Below, piece after piece: positions 1-11,129 of a stretch of 64,000 nucleotides of DNA. A model generated the notes under the pieces. It worked only from the letters and a program-made list of their open reading frames with translations, made no database searches and was not told the origin of the DNA. Within the stretch, counting starts at the first letter, position 1. Each line of letters opens with the position of its first letter. Location: the NCBI GenBank assembly GCA_027574665.1, contig CM050648.1:39712700-39776699 (forward strand), given 5' to 3'. The DNA comes from Rhynochetos jubatus. Taxonomy: Eukaryota > Chordata > Aves > Eurypygiformes > Rhynochetidae. A program made the translations under genes and the position numbers.

Positions 1-928
1 AAGAGGCGGCAGCTCTGCCGGCAGACAAACAGCCCTTTGCCAGCAGCACGCGGGGAAGCCCAGCGGCTGCCGGCTGTGGGAGGTGCCTGGGCTGTGGAGG
101 CTGCATGGTCACGTGACTTGAGGGGACACTCCCGTGTCACAAAGGGCACCCGCCCGGTGCTTGTGAGGTCACCGCCTGGCCTGGGCTTGAGGTGCTGCAA
201 CGTGGGCCAGCACAAGCCAGTTGGGCTGAGGCGGCCTTCAGGGTAACTTGGCTCCTCCTTTGCTATTGGCATGGCTACTTCTCTATCTCCAGACCTTTGC
301 AGAGGTAATTATGATTTGACTCTTGGGACAGATCATAGAGTGGGGAGATACGGGATAAATGTATAAGCTGGTCTGTACCTTCTGAGCTGTAGGCTGAGCT
401 ATTACACCTTTACAGGCTGGCCAGGGCTGCGGGAAGAGTTCCTATTTGCCAATTCTTATTTCTTTGCCATATCCTAGGGTAGGTAAGTAGGGGGGTGGCG
501 GTGTAGCCTGAGGTGCTGGGCTCAGCCTAGAACGACAAGAAGCCCACCATGGCTGATGCAGCAGGAAGGGAGACAGAAAAGGCGATGGCAAAGGCAGCCG
601 TTAAAAGTAGCGGCTGAAAGCCGGTCACTCCTGTATACAACATGGGCAAGTGTGGGCTGCAGAGCCAGAGTGCTCGGCCTCTAGGACTAGCCATGGGGAA
701 GCAGCAGGTCCTCTTCAGAGAAGGTGACACACAATGCAGCCTTTCAAAAGGCCTTGCTATTTGTCGTAAATTGGAGTTCTGTGACAGGGACAGTCGGGCC
801 ATCAGCCTGCAGCTCTGCAGGGGGCTATTTTAACCATTTTGTCGAGCTACAATAATTTCAGGTGGCGGGATTGCCATTGATGTCTTACTGGAGTGCATCC
901 TTACATCCTTTGTCATACAAACTGTCAC
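1..928. other. Left flank (X) of array A
   Basis: This is non-array sequence, repeated at 16,750-17,677. It contains a GTGCTTGTGAGGTCA element near 155, the same core that recurs around the LTR at 14.2-14.9 kb. Its last 50 bp carry the ATG (880) that opens the long gag-derived frame. Short open frames here show no recognisable domain. I see no LTR or primer-binding site, so how the gag-derived array became joined to this flank is not explained. Confidence 0.6.
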
Positions 929-3900
929 CAGTGCCAGTTCATCCAGTGGCTCCAGCCCCCAGTCAAACATGGCACTCTGTGGAAACTCTCCCTCGGCGCT
1001 GCCCCAGGAAGAGAACACACTCTGAGATGGGGAAGAAGCCACAGGGAAGCCAAGACAACAGCCCACCTCCCAAGCGGAGACGCACGTGCTGCGCAGAAAG
1101 GCAGGATCACGCTCACGGTCAGCTGGCGCACAGCGGTGGGAACCTCTCCGGGTCAACCCAAGTTGAGAAACACTGGGATGGCAGGAGCTCAGTGGGGGAA
1201 GGTGTGCACGCCTTGAGTGGCCACCCGACAGACTCACGTGCTGCTGCAGGAAGTTGGCAGCAGCTGGGTGCACACTCACTTGAACAACGTGTGCTCCCGC
1301 CAGTGCCAGTTCACCCAGCGGCTCCAGCCTCCAGTCAAACACGGCACTCTGTGGCAGCTTCCCCTCAGCGCTGCCCCAGGAAAAGAGCACACTCGGAGAT
1401 GGGGAAGAAGCCACAGGGAAGCCAAGATGACGACCCAGCTCCCAAGTGGAGACGCACGCGCTGCGAACAAGGGCAGGATCACGCTCACGGTCAGCAGGCG
1501 CACAGCGGCGGGAACCTCTCCGGGTCTTCCCATGGTAAGAGAAACGGGGATGGCAGGAGCTCAGTGGGGGAAGGTGTGCACGCCTTGAGTGGCCACCCGA
1601 CAGACTCACGTCCTGCTGCAGGAAGTTGGCAGCAGCTGGGTGCACACTCACTTGAACAACGTGTGCTCCCGCCAGCGCCAGTTCACCCAGCAGCTCCAGC
1701 CTCCAGTCAAACACGGCACTCGGTGGGAGCTTCCCCTCGGCGCTGCCCCAGGAAAAGAACACACGAGGAGATGGGGATGAGCCTGCAGCGAAGCCGAGAC
1801 GACGTCCCAGCTCCCAAGTGGAGACGCACGCGCTGCGAACAAGGGCAGGATCACGCTCACGGTCAGCAGGCGCACAGCGGCGGGAACCTCTCCGGGTCTT
1901 CCCATGGTAAGAGAAACGGGGGTGGCAGGAGCTCAGTGGGGGAAGGTGTGCACCCCTTGAGTGGCCACCCGAGAGACTCACGTCCTGCTGCAGGAAGTTG
2001 GCAGCAGCTGGGTGCACACTCACTTGAACAACGTGTGCTCCCGCCAGCGCCAGTTCACCCAGCAGCTCCAGCCTCCAGTCAAACACGGCACTTGGTGGGA
2101 GCTTCCCCTCGGCGCTGCCCCAGGAAAAGAACACACGTGGAGATGGGGATGAGCCTGCAGAGAAGCCAAGGCGACGACCCAGCTCCCAAGTTGAGACGCA
2201 CGCGCTGCGAACAAGGGCAGGATCACGCTCACGGTCAGCAGGCGCACAGCGGCGGGAACCTCTCCGGGTCTTCCCATGGTAAGAGAAACGGGGGTGGCAG
2301 GAGCTCAGTGGGGGAAGGTGTGCACGCCTTGAGTGGCCACCCGAGAGACTCACGTCCTGCTGCAGGAAGTTGACAGCAGCTGGGTGCACACTCATTTGAA
2401 CAACGTGTGCTCCCACCAGTGCCAGTTCACCCAGCAGCTCCAGCCTCCAGTCAAACACGGCACTCGGTGGGAGCTTCCCCTCGGCGCTGCCCCAGGAAAA
2501 GAACACACGAGGAGATGGGGATGAGCCTGCAGCGAAGCCGAGACGACGTCCCAGCTCCCAAGTTGAGACGCACGCGCTGCGAACAAGGGCAGGATCACGC
2601 TCACGGTCAGCAGGCGCACAGCGGCGGGAACCTCTCCGGGTCTTCCCATGGTAAGAGAAACGGGGGTGGCAGGAGCTCAGTGGGGGAAGGTGTGCACCCC
2701 TTGAGTGGCCACCCGACAGACTCACGTCCTGCTGCAGGAAGTTGGCAGCAGCTGGGTGCACACTCACTTGAACAACGTGTGCTCCCGCCAGCGCCAGTTC
2801 ACCCAGCAGCTCCAGCCTCCAGTCAAACACGGCACTCCGTGGGAGCTTCCCCTCGGCGCTGCCCCAGGAAAAGAACACACGCGGAGATGGGGATGAGCCT
2901 GCAGAGAAGCCAAGGCGACGACCCAGCTCCCAAGTTGAGACGCACGCGCTGCGAACAAGGGCAGGATCACGCTCACGGTCAGCAGGCGCACAGCGGCGGG
3001 AACCTCTCCGGGTCTTCCCATGGTAAGAGAAACGGGGGTGGCAGGAGCTCAGTGGGGGAAGGTGTGCACCCCTTGAGTGGCCACCCGAGAGACTCACGTC
3101 CTGCTGCAGGAAGTTGGCAGCAGCTGGGTGCACACTCACTTGAACAACGTGTGCTCCCGCCAGTGCCAGTTCACCCAGCAGCTCCAGCCTCCAGTCAAAC
3201 ACGGCACTTGGTGGGAGCTTCCCCTCGGCGCTGCCCCAGGAAAAGAACACACGCGGAGATGGGGATGAGCCTGCAGAGAAGCCAAGGCGACGACCCAGCT
3301 CCCAAGTTGAGACGCACGCGCTGCGAACAAGGGCAGGATCACGCTCACGGTCAGCAGGCGCACAGCGGCGGGAACCTCTCCGGGTCTTCCCATGGTAAGA
3401 GAAAGGGGGGTGGCAGGAGCTCAGTGGGGGAAGGTGTGCACGCCTTGAGTGGCCACCCGAGAGACTCACGTCCTGCTGCAGGAAGTTGGCAGCAGCTGGG
3501 TGCACACTCATTGGAACAACGTGTGCTCCCACCAGTGCCAGTTCACCCAGCAGCTCCAGCCTCCAGTCAAACACGGCACTCGGTGGGAGCTTCCCCTCGG
3601 CGCTGCCCCAGGAAAAGAACACACGAGGAGATGGGGATGAGCCTGCAGCGAAGCCGAGACGACGTCCCAGCTCCCAAGTGGAGACGCACGCGCTGCGAAC
3701 AAGGGCAGGATCACGCTCACGGTCAGCAGGCGCACAGCGGCGGGAACCTCTCCGGGTCTTCCCATGGTAAGAGAAACGGGGGTGGCAGGAGCTCAGTGGG
3801 GGAAGGTGTGCACGCCTTGAGTGGCCACCCGACAGACTCACGTCCTGCTGCAGGAAGTTGGCAGCAGCTGGGTGCACACTCACTTGAACAACGTGTGCTC

Positions 3901-6303
3901 CCGCCAGCGCCAGTTCACCCAGCAGCTCCAGCCTCCAGTCAAACACGGCACTCGGTGGGAGCTTCCCCTCGGCGCTGCCCCAGGAAAAGAACACACGCGG
4001 AGATGGGGATGAGCCTGCAGAGAAGCCAAGGCGACGACCCAGCTCCCAAGTTGAGACGCACGCGCTGCGAACAAGGGCAGGATCACGCTCACGGTCAGCA
4101 GGCGCACAGCGGCGGGAACCTCTCCGGGTCTTCCCATGGTAAGAGAAACGGGGGTGGCAGGAGCTCAGTGGGGGAAGGTGTGCACCCCTTGAGTGGCCAC
4201 CCGAGAGACTCACGTCCTGCTGCAGGAAGTTGGCAGCAGCTGGGTGCACACTCACTTGAACAACGTGTGCTCCCGCCAGTGCCAGTTCACCCAGCAGCTC
4301 CAGCCTCCAGTCAAACACGGCACTTGGTGGGAGCTTCCCCTCGGCGCTGCCCCAGGAAAAGAACACACGCGGAGATGGGGATGAGCCTGCAGAGAAGCCA
4401 AGGCGACGACCCAGCTCCCAAGTTGAGACGCACGCGCTGCGAACAAGGGCAGGATCACGCTCACGGTCAGCAGGCGCACAGCGGCGGGAACCTCTCCGGG
4501 TCTTCCCATGGTAAGAGAAAGGGGGGTGGCAGGAGCTCAGTGGGGGAAGGTGTGCACGCCTTGAGTGGCCACCCGAGAGACTCACGTCCTGCTGCAGGAA
4601 GTTGGCAGCAGCTGGGTGCACACTCATTGGAACAACGTGTGCTCCCACCAGTGCCAGTTCACCCAGCAGCTCCAGCCTCCAGTCAAACACGGCACTCGGT
4701 GGGAGCTTCCCCTCGGCGCTGCCCCAGGAAAAGAACACACGAGGAGATGGGGATGAGCCTGCAGAGAAGCCGAGACGACGTCCCAGCTCCCAAGTGGAGA
4801 CGCACGCGCTGCGAACAAGGGCAGGATCACGCTCACGGTCAGCAGGCGCACAGCGGCGGGAACCTCTCCGGGTCTTCCCATGGTAAGAGAAATGGGGGTG
4901 GCAGGAGCTCAGTGGGGGAAGGTGTGCACCCCTTGAGTGGCCACCCGACAGACTCACGTCCTGCTGCAGGAAGTTGGCAGCAGCTGGGTGCACACTCACT
5001 TGAACAACGTGTGCTCCCGCCAGCGCCAGTTCACCCAGCAGCTCCAGCCTCCAGTCAAACACGGCACTCGGTGGGAGCTTCCCCTCGGCGCTGCCCCAGG
5101 AAAAGAACACACGCGGAGATGGGGATGAGCCTGCAGAGAAGCCAAGGCGACGACCCAGCTCCCAAGTTGAGACGCACGTGCTGCGAACAAGGGCAGGATC
5201 ACGCTCACGGTCAGCAGGCGCACAGCGGCGGGAACCTCTCCGGGTCTTCCCATGGTAAGAGAAACGGGGGTGGCAGGAGCTCAGTGGGGGAAGGTGTGCA
5301 CCCCTTGAGTGGCCACCCGAGAGACTCACGTGCTGCTGCAGGAAGTTGGCAGCAGCTGGGTGCACACTCACTTGAACAACGTGTGCTCCCGCCAGCGCCA
5401 GTTCACCCAGCAGCTCCAGCCTCCAGTCAAACACGGCACTCGGTGGGAGCTTCCCCTCGGCGCTGCCCCAGGAAAAGAACACACGAGGAGATGGGGATGA
5501 GCCTGCAGCGAAGCCGAGACGACGTCCCAGCTCCCAAGTGGAGACGCACGCGCTGCGAACAAGGGCAGGATCACGCTCACGGTCAGCAGGCGCACAGCGG
5601 CGGGAACCTCTCCGGGTCTTCCCATGGTAAGAGAAACGGGGGTGGCAGGAGCTCAGTGGGGGAAGGTGTGCACCCCTTGAGTGGCCACCCGACAGACTCA
5701 CGTCCTGCTGCAGGAAGTTGGCAGCAGCTGGGTGCACACTCACTTGAACAACGTGTGCTCCCGCCAGCGCCAGTTCACCCAGCAGCTCCAGCCTCCAGTC
5801 AAACACGGCACTCGGTGGGAGCTTCCCCTCGGCGCTGCCCCAGGAAAAGAACACACGCGGAGATGGGGATGAGCCTGCAGAGAAGCCAAGGCGACGACCC
5901 AGCTCCCAAGTTGAGACGCACGCGCTGCGAACAAGGGCAGGATCACGCTCACGGTCAGCAGGCGCACAGCGGCGGGAACCTCTCCGGGTCTTCCCATGGT
6001 AAGAGAAACGGGGGTGGCAGGAGCTCAGTGGGGGAAGGTGTGCACCCCTTGAGTGGCCACCCGAGAGACTCACGTCCTGCTGCAGGAAGTTGGCAGCAGC
6101 TGGGTGCACACTCACTTGAACAACGTGTGCTCCCGCCACTGCCAGTTCACCCAGCGGCTCCAGCCTCCAGTCAAACACGGCACTCTGCGGCAGCTTCCCC
6201 TCAGCGCTGCCCCAGGAAAAGAACACACACGGAGATGGGAATGAGCCTGCGGCGAATCCGAGATGACGGCCCAGCTCCCAAGTGCAGACGCACGCGCTGC
6301 TAA
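880..6303 (+). pseudogene. Gag-derived repeat reading frame, array A
   Basis: The frame opens at an ATG (880) in the left flank and runs through the array. It is stopped by a TGA at 2371-2373, where other units have TGG, and is then open again to a TAA at 6301-6303. It encodes tandem 124-residue repeats. Each has a proline/alanine stretch (VLPPxPVHPAAPASSQTRH), a basic block (PRRCPRKRTH), a second basic block (KWRRTRC) and a Gly/Ser/His-rich tail. The same order and frame occur in the truncated gag of block B, so I read this as amplified gag sequence. The basic blocks resemble nuclear-localisation or nucleic-acid-binding patches, which is inference. No protease, capsid or zinc-knuckle domain is visible. 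The ATG context is weak (T at -3). The open frame may simply reflect amplification of a unit without stops. Confidence 0.5.
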
Positions 6304-6508
6304 CAAGGGCAGGATCACGCTCACGGTCAGCAGGTGCACAGCAGTGGGAACCTCTCAGGGTCTTCCCATGGTGAGAGAAACGGGGATGGCAGGAGCTCAG
6401 TGGGGGAAGGTGTGCACCCCTTGAGTGGCCACCCGACAGACTCAGGTCCTGCTGCGGGAAGTTGGCAGCAGCTGGGTGCACACTCACTTGAACAACGTGT
6501 GCTCCCGC
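929..6508 (+). repeat. 372-bp gag-derived tandem array A, 15 units
   Basis: Fifteen head-to-tail copies of a 372-bp unit start at 929 and every 372 bp after it (1301, 1673 and so on to 6137), followed by a partial start at 6509. The period is a multiple of three, so reading frames stay in register. Edge units are the most divergent: the first two and the last carry private variants, while core units are nearly identical, as expected from unequal exchange. Core units form a three-unit higher-order repeat of 1,116 bp: the variant ctcccaccag recurs at 2410, 3526 and 4642, and gaaagggggg at 3401 and 4517. By eye a typical unit has about 26 CpGs, a CpG-island-like density over 5.6 kb. The plus-strand reading is homologous, in frame, to the gag at 30,894-31,403. 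Confidence 0.97.
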
Positions 6509-6898
6509 CACTGCCAGTTCACCCAGCGGCTGCAGCCCCTGACCAGAGCAATTAAAAACAAGCTTGCCAAAGACTCAATTGTCCTGTGTAGCCTGGGATG
6601 AGAGCGCGCCCAAGGGAAAGCGGCCGAGGACAGATGTAAGCAATCTGGTGATCAGATTCAGAGAGGAATGCAAGAAAATGAAGAGTGAAAAGTAATCCAA
6701 AGGGAACTCTGGAGGGTAGGACTAAGCATTGAGTATCCCCAGCAAATGCTGTCTCACTCTTTGCCAGTTATTTCAGGTGCACGACTTACAGCCAAAAGCG
6801 TTCAGTACTGGTGACAGAGCTTGCTGTCACAACCTGGAATTTACCACCAAAGGCCGCAGACAAACATTAGCAAAAGAACGCTAACCAAGCATCAAAAT
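6509..6898. repeat. Right flank (F) of array A, present three times
   Basis: This 390-bp segment recurs at 22,514-22,903 and 31,669-32,058. The A copy and the third copy look identical base for base over their full length. The first bases are a partial array unit, followed by non-array sequence. In the gag frame it runs on for a short stretch and then meets stops. The third copy ends at 32,058, where A and B continue into segment G, so 6898 marks a duplication or deletion boundary. Confidence 0.9.
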
Positions 6899-8062
6899 TG
6901 CCATCACAACCTAACCCAGTCCCAAGTGGCGCTTCTGATTTCTGTAGAGTGTGACAGTGCAGAATGAACAGAGAGGTTCGGGGGTTTTGGAAATTTTGAA
7001 CTCAAGACTTCCTTTATGAAAGCCCACCCTGTTGGTCCAGACGGGTGGAAGCCTTCTCTACCTGCTGAGCCTATTACATTAGCATGTAGAGATCTCAGGG
7101 AAAGAAGTGCCCGGGAACAGAGCATCCCCAGTGCTGCTCACTTAGAGGCTCAGGTTGCCGGTGTGTGATTCATGTTGTCTTCTCCCAAGTGCAAGAGAGC
7201 CAAGGAACCAAGGCATTACAAACATTGCCACTGATGGTCCCCACCACCTGGGCCATCTTTTTAAGATTCCAAAAGAGGAAGAAAAATCCAAGCAGAGAGG
7301 AAAAAAACAACCCCGAGCCCAAGAGCAGAGAGAAAAAAACCCCACACCCCTGAGCCAGAGTGGAGAGAAAAATCCCCCCAAGCCCCAGAGCCCGAGAGGA
7401 AGTAAACCCACCAACTCTCCCACCAGCCTAACAAAAGAAGCTGCTTCTCTGCTAAGAGACCTCCAAGAGCTAACAAAAACCTCCATCGGCACAGCTACCT
7501 GCTAGCCTCAAAAGCCTAAACAAATCCACTCCCCAGGGCCACTTTGGCGCCTCCCAAATTGCGCGTGCGCCCAGCCTGACCACTGAGCCTGACGTATCTT
7601 GGAATGAAACAAAATCCCTCGGCCGCTGTGGGCGGGCCAGCTCTGTGCAGGAGAGCAGCTTGATCCCGCCTGAAACCACCACGTTCTCCACCCCTTGTTT
7701 CACACCATTTACATCATGCTCACGCCCCACGCTGTTCCATAAAGTCTCATCAGCCCACTCCCCCTTTCCCATCACATCCCACACACACATCATTCCCTCA
7801 GTCTATGGACCGTCTCGGCACAATGTCCATTAGTCCATGACTTCAGGTTTCATCAGTGTGGGGTCACTCAGGACAGGCACAGGTGGAAGGGTTGCGTGGG
7901 ATCGTTGGGCGCCGAAGCCAGCTCAGGCCAGGTCACTGCTGTGCTCCTGGCCAGGCTGGACCTCTGTAGGGTGGGGTAGTTTCTACCATAGCAGGTGCCT
8001 GTAACATAAAGCTCAAAACCAGGGGTTAGTGGCACCAATTCATGTCCCACATGCACTGCAAT
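6899..8062. other. Segment G, left part, no supported gene
   Basis: A 351-bp open frame on the plus strand (7155-7505) would encode a Lys/Pro/Gln-rich 116-residue peptide, and a nearly complementary minus-strand frame of the same length overlaps it. Neither has a recognisable domain, and low-complexity A-rich sequence explains both. Because the pol to the right reads leftward, this stretch may hold its 3' remnants or 3' LTR, but I could not define LTR ends. It is duplicated at 22,904-24,067. Confidence 0.4.
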
Positions 8063-8979
8063 TTATGGGCTATTTTCTCCCCAAATCAAATCCCCCTGCG
8101 GCACACAGCGGACTTCCCCATCTTCTCTCATCACCCACCAAGTGCGCCCAGGTCCTTGAGCAAAAGCAACCCCACGGATGGGTTTGCCTTTGCCCGAGGT
8201 GGGAGGAACCCAAACCGTTTTTCCCAGCATGCTTCTAGTACGTACTACAGGGACCTTATCTCCTGCTACCGTCCGTAGGGGGTTTGAGTGTGCGTGGCCA
8301 GCTCGATTGACGGATCCCCTGGTGTTAACTAACCAAGTGGCCTTGCTAGGTTGGCATCCCAATTCCTGAGTGTTCCGCCCGCCATTGCTCTCAGGGTGGT
8401 CTTTAACAGCCCATGGCACCACTCCACCTTCCCTGAGGCAGGTGCACGGTAGGGAATGTGGTACACCCACTCAGTTCTGTGTTCTTCAGCCCAGGTGTCC
8501 ATGAGGCTGCTTCAGAAATGAGTCCCATTATCTGATTCAATCCTTTCTGGGGTGCCGTGTTGCCACAGGACTTGCCTTTCAAGGCCCAAGGTGGTGTTTT
8601 GGGCAGTGACATGGGACACAGGATATGTTTCCAGCCACCCTGTGGATCATTATGAGCACATTGCACTTGCCCTGGCAGGTTTTGGGCAGTGTGTCAACCT
8701 GCCAGGCCTCCCCATTTTTATATTTCAGCCATCGCCCCCCATACCAAGTAGGCTTTACCCTCTTGGCTTGGTTAACTGCAGCACGTTTCACGCTCGTGAA
8801 TAACCTGCGCAATGGCGTCCATGGTCAAGTCCACCCCTCGGTCACGAGCCCATCTGTACGTGGCATCTCTCCCCTGGTGGCCCGAGGTGTCATGGGCCCA
8901 CCTAACCATAAACAGCTCACCTTTAGGTTGCCAGTCCAGATCTACCTGAGCCACTGCAATCTTAGCCGCTTGATCCACC
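8063..8979 (-). pseudogene. pol: Broken retroviral integrase, ERV-L-like pol, copy A
   Basis: Read leftward, this holds the integrase of a degraded pol. The N-terminal zinc-binding region has the His pair (HDTSGH) but only one clear Cys of the expected pair. The catalytic core is split over frames. The first Asp is in AWQVD, the second in ESDNGTHF and the Glu in SGKVEW. The second Asp and the Glu are separated by 35 positions, the classic D,D-35-E spacing, counting an in-frame TGA at 8512-8514. The C-terminal part (8063-8470) is open and ends WGENSP. Frameshifts fall around 8,770-8,810 and 8,580-8,660. Integrase joins viral DNA to host DNA, and this copy cannot make an intact enzyme. The ERV-L assignment is inference from overall resemblance. 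Confidence 0.88.
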
Positions 8980-9497
8980 TGCTGGTTGTATCGATGTTCT
9001 TCAGCGGCTCGGCTTTTGAATACGTGGGCGTCTATAGGACGCACTTTGACAACCAGGTTGTCTAGACGGGAAGCAATGTCCTGCCATAGCGCGGCAGCCC
9101 AGATGGGTTTGCCTCTGCGCTGCCAGCTGCTCTGTTTCCATTGCTGTAGCCACCCCCACAGTGCACTTGCCACCACCCATGAGTCAGTGCAGAGGTAAAG
9201 CACTGGCCATTTCTCTCGTTGAGCAATGTCCAAAGCCAGCTGGATGGCTTCCACCTCTGCAAAGTGACTCGATTCACCTTGGCCTTCCGCAGTCTCTGCA
9301 ACTTGTCGTGTGCGACTCCACACAACAGCTTTCCACCTCTGATGTTTCCCTACAACAGGGCAGGACCCATCCGTAAACAGGGCATATTGCTTCTTGGTTT
9401 TCGGCAACTCGTTGTACAAAGGGGCTTCTTCAGCCCGTGTCACCTCCTCCTCTGGTGACATCCCAAAGTCTTTGCCTTCTGGACAGTCCCTGATCAC
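8980..9497 (-). pseudogene. pol: Retroviral RNase H domain, ERV-L-like pol, copy A
   Basis: This lies in the longest uninterrupted pol piece (8772-9497, 241 codons), which also runs into the integrase zinc region. The four acidic RNase H positions are visible in order: Asp in FTDGS, Glu in SHFAEVEA, Asp in CTDSW and Asp in QQVDQAA. RNase H degrades the RNA strand of the RNA-DNA hybrid during reverse transcription. The fragment is separated from the reverse transcriptase by frame breaks on its right, so it is not part of a continuous polyprotein. Block B carries the same piece at 24,777-25,502 with a few base changes. Confidence 0.9.
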
Positions 9498-9536
9498 TTC
9501 TAAGATTCCTGGGCGACTGGAATTTCTTATTCAAGC

Positions 9537-10669
9537 TCATTGTGTGATCAGGGCAAGCCACTTACTCCATGTAGCGTCAGTGGCATGATGAGCGGAAGAG
9601 ACTCTGCCCTTGAACATCCAGCCCAGCACTGGCAGTCGAGGTGCCAGGAGGATCTGTGCTTCGGTTCCAACCACCTCTGAGGCAGATCGGACTCCCTCAT
9701 AAGCTACCAGTATCACAGCTCCAAAATCGCAGGGGTCGACCTCGGGTCTTCCCTGGATCTTTCTGCCGGAGACTCCAGGTAGGGCCATTCTCCCCGGCTG
9801 CGGTGTAGAGCACATTCTTTACCTCTGGCCCTGTCTGGACTAGTCCAAGGGCTCCTGCATGCACCATCTCCTGCTTGATCTGTTCAAAGGCTTGTCGCTG
9901 CTCAGGGCCCCACTTGACATCGTTTTTCTTAAGAGTCACTTCGTGGAGAGGGCTTACAATTTGGCTGTAATTTGGAATATGCATCCACCAGAAACCCACA
10001 ACACCTAGGAAAGCTTGAGTTTCCTTTCTGCTCATTGGTGGGGACATGGCTGTGATTTTGTTGATCACGTCCATGGGCATCTGGCGACGTCCATCTTGCC
10101 ATTTTACTCCTAGGGACCTCCCATGCAGGTCCCTTGACCTTACTTTGCTTTATGGCAAAACCAGCTTTCAGGAGGATTTGGATGATCTTCCCTCTCTCAA
10201 AAACTTCATCTGCTCTGTCGCCCCATACAATGATGTCACCAATGTATTGCAGATGCTCTGGCGCTGCACCCTGTTCCAGTGCAGTCTGGATCAGTCCATG
10301 GCAGACGGTAGGGCTGTGCTTCCACCCCTGGGGCAGTCGATTCCAGGTGTACTGGACGCCCCTCCAGGTGAAAGCAAACTGTGGCCTACACTCTGCTGCC
10401 AAAGGAATGGAGAAGAAGGCGTTAGCAATGTCAGTCGTGGCATACCACTTGGCTGCCTTTGACTACAGCTCGTACTGGAGTTCCAGCATGCCCGGCACGG
10501 CAGCACTCAGTGGTGGCGTGACTTCATTCAGGCCACGATAGTCCACTGTCAGTCTCCATTCTCCATCAGACTTACGCACTGGCCAGATGGGGTGTGTGGG
10601 TGAGCGGGTTTTGCTGATCGCCCCTTGGCTCTCCTGTTGACAAATCAGCTTCTGGATGGGAAGCAACAA
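9537..10669 (-). pseudogene. pol: Broken reverse transcriptase and connection, ERV-L-like pol, copy A
   Basis: The reverse transcriptase starts in 10,463-10,669 (WPVRKSDGEWRLTVDYRGLN). It is cut by an in-frame TAG at 10,463-10,465 and continues as WYATTDIANAFFSIPLAAE, which carries the first catalytic Asp, and then through LPQGWKHSP. The YxDD active site reads YIGD: its first Asp codon is Gly at 10,238-10,240, which alone should abolish polymerisation. A frameshift near 10,120 moves the thumb and connection to another frame (FLGVVGFWWMHIPNYSQIVSPL), and another break lies near 9,700-9,730. The matching sites in block B carry the same stop, the same Gly and the same frame breaks, so the gene was dead before the duplication. 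Confidence 0.92.
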
Positions 10670-10890
10670 GTCTCAGTTAGTGCGATACTGTCACCGGTGC
10701 ACTGTTGTGGTAGCAATTGGCACCTGTTGGTCTGCAGCTTTCAGCAATCCCAAACAAAAGGGTCCCCTGAGAGACCGGGCAGAACAGACAGCTGCTCAAT
10801 GTCCTCAGTCTCTATAGCCCACCGGTACCCTTTCGGGTCCTTAAAGTACCCTCTCTTGAGACAGTCTATGCCAAGGATGCACGGGGCATC

Positions 10891-11121
10891 TCAGACAGTC
10901 ACAAGGCGGGGGGACGGCGGGCTTTGCCACTCCTTCCCAGTCAGGCTTATTTCAGCCCCCATCACGATCAGTTGTTGAGAGCTCCCAGTCACACCAGAAA
11001 TACTAATGGTCTGTACCCCTCCACAGCTGGATGGCATGAGGGTACACTGTGCACCCGTGTCCACTAGAGCTTTATCTTCCCGCAGGGAGGACGGTAACGT
11101 AAGAGCTGTTACCCTACACAT
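10891..11121 (-). pseudogene. pro: Retroviral aspartic protease remnant, copy A
   Basis: A 76-codon open piece contains ALVDTGAQCTLMPSS. The DTGA is the catalytic motif of retroviral aspartic proteases, which act as dimers to cleave Gag and Pol. It sits just upstream, in reading direction, of the reverse transcriptase fragments, the normal pro-pol order. The element stops near 11,130: no gag or 5' LTR for it is visible to the right, so it is 5'-truncated. The duplicate is at 26,896-27,126. Confidence 0.85.
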
Positions 11122-11129
11122 TGTACAAG

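Noticed and set aside
1217..6244. Dozens of 63- and 85-codon frames repeating every 372 bp on both strands
   Set aside because: They are alternative frames of the same unit, each ending at a repeated stop.
929..6508. CRISPR-like regular repeats
   Set aside because: The units are 372 bp head to tail with no spacers, in vertebrate DNA.
830..6511. A minus-strand open frame of about 1,890 codons across array A (and 17,579-22,516 across array B)
   Set aside because: It starts at GTG with no suitable ATG and is open only because a stop-free frame repeats every 372 bp. It is antisense to the gag frame and shows no domain.
7142..7505. 116-codon frames on both strands
   Set aside because: Low-complexity A-rich sequence with mirrored open frames and no recognisable motif.
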